Part shown: positions 61,126 through 64,000 of the stretch, piece after piece
Layout of the letters: the number at the start of each line of letters is the position of its first letter
How positions within the stretch are numbered: position 1 is the stretch's first letter
Origin: UBA11574 sp964591175
GTDB taxonomy: Bacteria; Desulfobacterota; Desulfobacteria; Desulfobacterales; UBA11574
Assembly: GCA_964591175.1 (NCBI GenBank)
Contig: CAZQAF010000006.1
Coordinates: 27,041 to 91,040, forward strand
Direction: 5' to 3'
Length of the DNA: 64,000 bases
Translations under genes and position numbers: made by a program
The notes under the pieces: model-generated
Database searches by the model: none
Told to the model about the DNA's origin: nothing
The model's input: only the letters and a program-made list of their open reading frames with translations

Positions 61126-63342
61126 ATGACCCAAGACTCTGTATGTTTGAGAGAAAGACGAAAGGCCGGCAAAAAAGCAAAAGTGCAAGAGCATAAAGGC
61201 TCGGACGTGGTTTTGCAGGAGAAAGGATTACAGCTTGACGCCATAATAAAAGCTTTTGACGGGTTGATATACTTGTGTTCTCAGGACTATCATATTGAGT
61301 TTATGAACAAAAAGTATATCGAACGTATCGGTTATGATGCCACCGGACAAATTTGTTATAAAGCGCTTCATCATCGTGATTCTGTCTGTCCATGGTGTCT
61401 GGTCGATCGAATCTTAAAAGGTGAAACCGTTCGGTGTGAAGTTATGACGCCCAGAGATAACTGGTATTATGTGGTCAGTACCCCCATATACCATTCAGAC
61501 GGCTCTTTCTCAAAGCTGGCCATGATTATGGATATTTCCGAACGAAAGTATGCGGAAAGCTCGCTGGAGAAAAGGGTGGAAGAACAGAAATTGCTTCTGG
61601 ATAACATACAGACACAAATCTGGTATCTAAAAGATGCAAAAACATATGGCGCGGTAAACAAGGCACATGCCCAATTTTTAAACCTGGAAAAGAAGGGTAT
61701 AGAACATAAAGCAATTTCGGAAGTTCTGGGTAAAGAAGAAGCCGAGCTATTTATGGCTCACAATCAGAAAGTGTTCGATCAAAAAATCAGAGTTCAAACG
61801 GAAGATTGGCTTAAAAACGGGAAAGGAGAAAAACGATTATTATCCATGGTTTTTACGCCAAAACTGGACAACAATGGATATGTTGAATACGTTGTTTGTT
61901 CGGGAGAAGACATTACCGATTATCGACGGGCGGAAGAATCACTGCGTCAAAGTAAAAAACGGCTTGACCTGGCGATGGAAGCAACCAGCGATGCCTTGTG
62001 GGACTGGGATCTAAGAACAAACAAAACATACTTCAACCCCTGTTTTTATACCATGTTAGGTTATACTCCCTACGAATTACCACAGGATTTTGACACATGG
62101 AAAAGTTTGATTCATCCCCAGGACAAAATACACATCATCAATAAGGTTCAAGAATATGTCCAGAAGAAAATCGGATCCTTTGATGTGGAATATCGCTTGC
62201 AAACAAAACAGGGGGGGTGGCGATGGATAATGGTCAGAGGGAAAGTGGTCGATCGGGATGAAAGGGGCACGCCCGTTCGAATGGTCGGCACACATGTCGA
62301 TATTACCGAGCGTAAACTAAACGAAGAAGCTTTGCGAATCAGTGAGGCGAATCTGCGTGACGAGAATATACGGTTGAAAGCATCCTTTAAAGGCTCCAAT
62401 CAGTTCGGCAATATTATCGGGAAAAGCAAGGTCATGCACGAAGTCTATGAGACGATTTTAAAAGCCGCCCAATCCAATGCCAGGGTCATTATTTATGGAG
62501 AGTCGGGTACGGGTAAAGAGTTGGTGGCGAAAACCATCCATGATTTGAGCAACCGCGGCAGCAGGCGTTTTGTCACCGTCAATTGCGGCGCCATTCCGGA
62601 GACCCTCGTTGAGAGCGAGTTCTTTGGTTATAAAAAGGGCGCATTTACCGGAGCGGATATGGACAAACCCGGTTATTTGACGATCGCCGACGGTGGCACG
62701 TTATTTATGGATGAAATCGGTGAACTTGACCTGAACATGCAGGTGAAATTATTACGTGCTATCGAAGGCGGCGGGTATACCCCTATCGGCAGCAGGGAAA
62801 ATATAAAACCTGACATTCGCATCATTGCAGCGACCAATAAAAATTTGAAGGAAAGCGTGGAACGGGGCGAAATGCGCGAAGATTTTTATTACAGGATCCA
62901 TATCATTCCCATCTATCTCCCGCCATTGAGAGAACGCAAAGAAGATATATCTTTGCTGGTCTATCACTTTCTTCAGGAATATAGTGATGACAAGACGATA
63001 CATTCCATTCCGGAACATATCATAAAATCGCTGCAAGACTACGATTGGCCGGGCAATGTCCGGGAACTCCAGAATACGATACATCGTTATATTACATTGA
63101 AAACGATAGACTTTATGGATATACCCCAGTCCAAAAGGAATGAAGCGGATATCATCCCCGATGGTATCCTCATTCAAAATGATCGAGATGTTGAATTGCG
63201 AACGCTTATGGAAAAATTTGAAAAGAAAATCATAACAAGTACCTTGGAAAGACACCGGTGGCATAAAACCAAAGCCGCTTCGATTTTGGGTATTGATCGT
63301 AAAACCCTTTTCAGAAAGATTAAAAATCATGAGATTTTATAG
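61126..63342 (+). CDS. PAS-domain sigma-54-dependent activator
   Basis: Three PAS domains (about 30-150, 165-290, 295-420) sense an unknown signal; the second, YRRAEESL, and third, DVEYRLQTKQGGWRWIMVRG, are standard. The AAA+ domain has YGESGTGKEL (about 456), the GAFTGA loop in YKKGAFTGADMD (about 505) that contacts sigma-54, and DGGTLFMDEIGEL. The Fis-type helix-turn-helix ends the protein (KAASILGIDRKTLFRKI). It has 738 residues. It lies directly before a matching sigma-54 promoter and two palindromes, so it likely controls the next operon. Confidence 0.94.
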   Translation: MTQDSVCLRERRKAGKKAKVQEHKGSDVVLQEKGLQLDAIIKAFDGLIYLCSQDYHIEFMNKKYIERIGYDATGQICYKALHHRDSVCPWCLVDRILKGETVRCEVMTPRDNWYYVVSTPIYHSDGSFSKLAMIMDISERKYAESSLEKRVEEQKLLLDNIQTQIWYLKDAKTYGAVNKAHAQFLNLEKKGIEHKAISEVLGKEEAELFMAHNQKVFDQKIRVQTEDWLKNGKGEKRLLSMVFTPKLDNNGYVEYVVCSGEDITDYRRAEESLRQSKKRLDLAMEATSDALWDWDLRTNKTYFNPCFYTMLGYTPYELPQDFDTWKSLIHPQDKIHIINKVQEYVQKKIGSFDVEYRLQTKQGGWRWIMVRGKVVDRDERGTPVRMVGTHVDITERKLNEEALRISEANLRDENIRLKASFKGSNQFGNIIGKSKVMHEVYETILKAAQSNARVIIYGESGTGKELVAKTIHDLSNRGSRRFVTVNCGAIPETLVESEFFGYKKGAFTGADMDKPGYLTIADGGTLFMDEIGELDLNMQVKLLRAIEGGGYTPIGSRENIKPDIRIIAATNKNLKESVERGEMREDFYYRIHIIPIYLPPLRERKEDISLLVYHFLQEYSDDKTIHSIPEHIIKSLQDYDWPGNVRELQNTIHRYITLKTIDFMDIPQSKRNEADIIPDGILIQNDRDVELRTLMEKFEKKIITSTLERHRWHKTKAASILGIDRKTLFRKIKNHEIL

Positions 63343-63347
63343 CCCCA

Positions 63348-63371
63348 CATTGGGACAAATATGCCCCAATG
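63348..63371. promoter_or_regulatory. Candidate activator site 1 (CATTGGG-N10-CCCAATG)
   Basis: Perfect 7-bp inverted arms, about 165 bases upstream of the sigma-54 promoter, a normal distance for an enhancer. Confidence 0.55.
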
Positions 63372-63416
63372 ATAACTTCTTCAATATTTCCGGTATATAA
63401 TCCTTTCTGCGGGGCA

Positions 63417-63440
63417 AAATGGGGCAGTTTCGCCCCATTT
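63417..63440. promoter_or_regulatory. Candidate activator site 2 (AAATGGGGC-N6-GCCCCATTT)
   Basis: Perfect 9-bp inverted arms about 85 bases before the sigma-54 promoter. GGGGCA is also repeated at 63411 and 63421, one helical turn apart. It could alternatively end the activator transcript. Confidence 0.6.
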
Positions 63441-63520
63441 ATTTAAGGGTCATATCGCAACTCGATTTCTTACAGCATATAATATGTCATCATTTCAATT
63501 CCTTATCCATTACCGTTTTT

Positions 63521-63536
63521 TGGCATGACTGTTGCA
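63521..63536 (+). promoter_or_regulatory. Sigma-54 promoter (-24/-12)
   Basis: TGGCATGACTGTTGCA fits the consensus TGGCACGN4TTGCW with one mismatch (T for C at position 6). It lies 125 bases before the ABM gene. Confidence 0.85.
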
Positions 63537-63660
63537 GAGGTCGGGTACTTTGTAAGTTCCATCAATTTTCCTCCAAACAGACGTTTTTTACCGAAGGACC
63601 ATTTTGTCGACGACAATTTGGTAAAATTTTCCATTGGCGAAGAAAAAGGAGCACGATACA

Positions 63661-63948
63661 ATGGCGGTGAAAGTAATTATTAAACGAATCGTTCCCCAAA
63701 ACAAAGCCGAAGTCTTAAAGCCGCTGCTTCAAAAACTTAGAAGCCAGGCCATGCAGCAACCCGGTTATATCTCGGGAGAAACCTATAAACGAATCGATCG
63801 TCCGGGCGAGAGCCTGGTGGTCAGCACCTGGAAATCCATGGAAGATTGGAGATCATGGGTGATGAGTGACGAAAGAAGGGGAACACAGGAAAAAATAGAT
63901 GATTTGCTCGGAGAGAAATCAGAGTTCGAAATATATGCATATGATTAA
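63661..63948 (+). CDS. Small antibiotic-biosynthesis-monooxygenase-like protein
   Basis: The ABM fold shows VKVIIKRIVPQNKAEVLKPL, QQPGYISGETYKRID, SLVVSTWKSMEDWRSWV and FEIYAYD. It has 95 residues. AAGGAG nine bases before ATG 63661 supports this start over 63634. It is the first gene after the sigma-54 promoter, so it is probably induced by the upstream activator together with the next gene 12 bases on. The reaction is unknown. Confidence 0.88.
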   Translation: MAVKVIIKRIVPQNKAEVLKPLLQKLRSQAMQQPGYISGETYKRIDRPGESLVVSTWKSMEDWRSWVMSDERRGTQEKIDDLLGEKSEFEIYAYD

Positions 63949-63960
63949 AGGAAGTTACCA

Positions 63961-64000
63961 ATGGGAATCATCGAAGATAAGATCAAGGATCTCAAGGCGC
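63961..64000 (+). CDS. Start of a CDS cut by the window end (possibly acyl-CoA carboxyltransferase)
   Basis: ATG 63961 follows AAAGGAAG and opens MGIIEDKIKDLKA. This resembles the N-terminus of propionyl/methylmalonyl-CoA carboxyltransferase subunits, but only 13 residues are visible, so the name is a guess. It is in the same operon as the ABM gene. Confidence 0.4.
   Translation, partial: MGIIEDKIKDLKA

Overview
The window reads as chromosome of a Gram-negative anaerobic deltaproteobacterium, most like the Desulfobacterales (Desulfobacterota). This is an inference from gene content: many PAS proteins, a sigma-54 activator with its own promoter site, a cyclic-di-GMP-I riboswitch, branched-chain amino acid ABC genes, acyl-CoA-related genes, and several short families that I associate with sulfate reducers. 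No 16S rRNA or sulfate-reduction gene is present to prove it. Two runs of exactly 100 N (15610-15709, 25134-25233) show a draft scaffold, so gene order across them is provisional.

Layout. 1-10.2 kb is core housekeeping on the plus strand: mnmG end, a J-domain protein, hypoxanthine phosphoribosyltransferase, an acidic zinc-ribbon/DUF3426 membrane protein, a CAT-anticodon tRNA with a strong terminator, then ddl, an ATP-grasp gene, purE and a threonylcarbamoyl-AMP synthase. 10.2-25 kb is mixed accessory DNA: a thioredoxin-fold/HEAT protein, mgsA, an orphan Mu GemA-like gene, a thioesterase, an M15-type peptidase, a miniature inverted-repeat element, trxB (5' end in a gap), a TetR/hydrolase operon next to an MFS remnant, an iron alcohol dehydrogenase, an ATP-grasp/esterase pair and thiM. 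25-37.9 kb holds a parvulin, a CoA-disulfide reductase/rhodanese, a Na+/H+ antiporter, a LigD fragment, Ada, a TiaS-like protein, a PadR regulator, a molybdenum-storage-protein homologue, uvrC and a zinc alcohol dehydrogenase.

38-50.8 kb holds a CBS protein, a c-di-GMP-I riboswitch with terminator in front of a two-gene membrane/VWA-lipoprotein operon, a fibronectin-III protein, a PAS kinase lacking its ATPase domain, a ParA with a long acidic tail, a 620-residue protein ending in a LOG-like fold, a decayed hydrolase gene and a D-2-hydroxyacid dehydrogenase. 50.8-64 kb is metabolic: PhoU, glutamate-type dehydrogenase coupled to a PEP/pyruvate-binding protein that may use an ATT start, a Liv-type ABC set without permeases, a fused double malic enzyme, and a sigma-54 activator followed by its likely target promoter, a small monooxygenase and the start of another gene.

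The most promising unexplained systems are the c-di-GMP-switched membrane/VWA pair (39.05-41.37 kb), the bacterial TiaS-like protein (32.29 kb), the MosB-like storage protein (33.79 kb), the ATP-grasp/esterase pair (22.2-24.2 kb), the LOG-fusion protein (46.5 kb) and the double malic enzyme whose two halves are degenerate at different sites (58.5 kb). No CRISPR array, rRNA, complete insertion sequence or intact prophage was seen.
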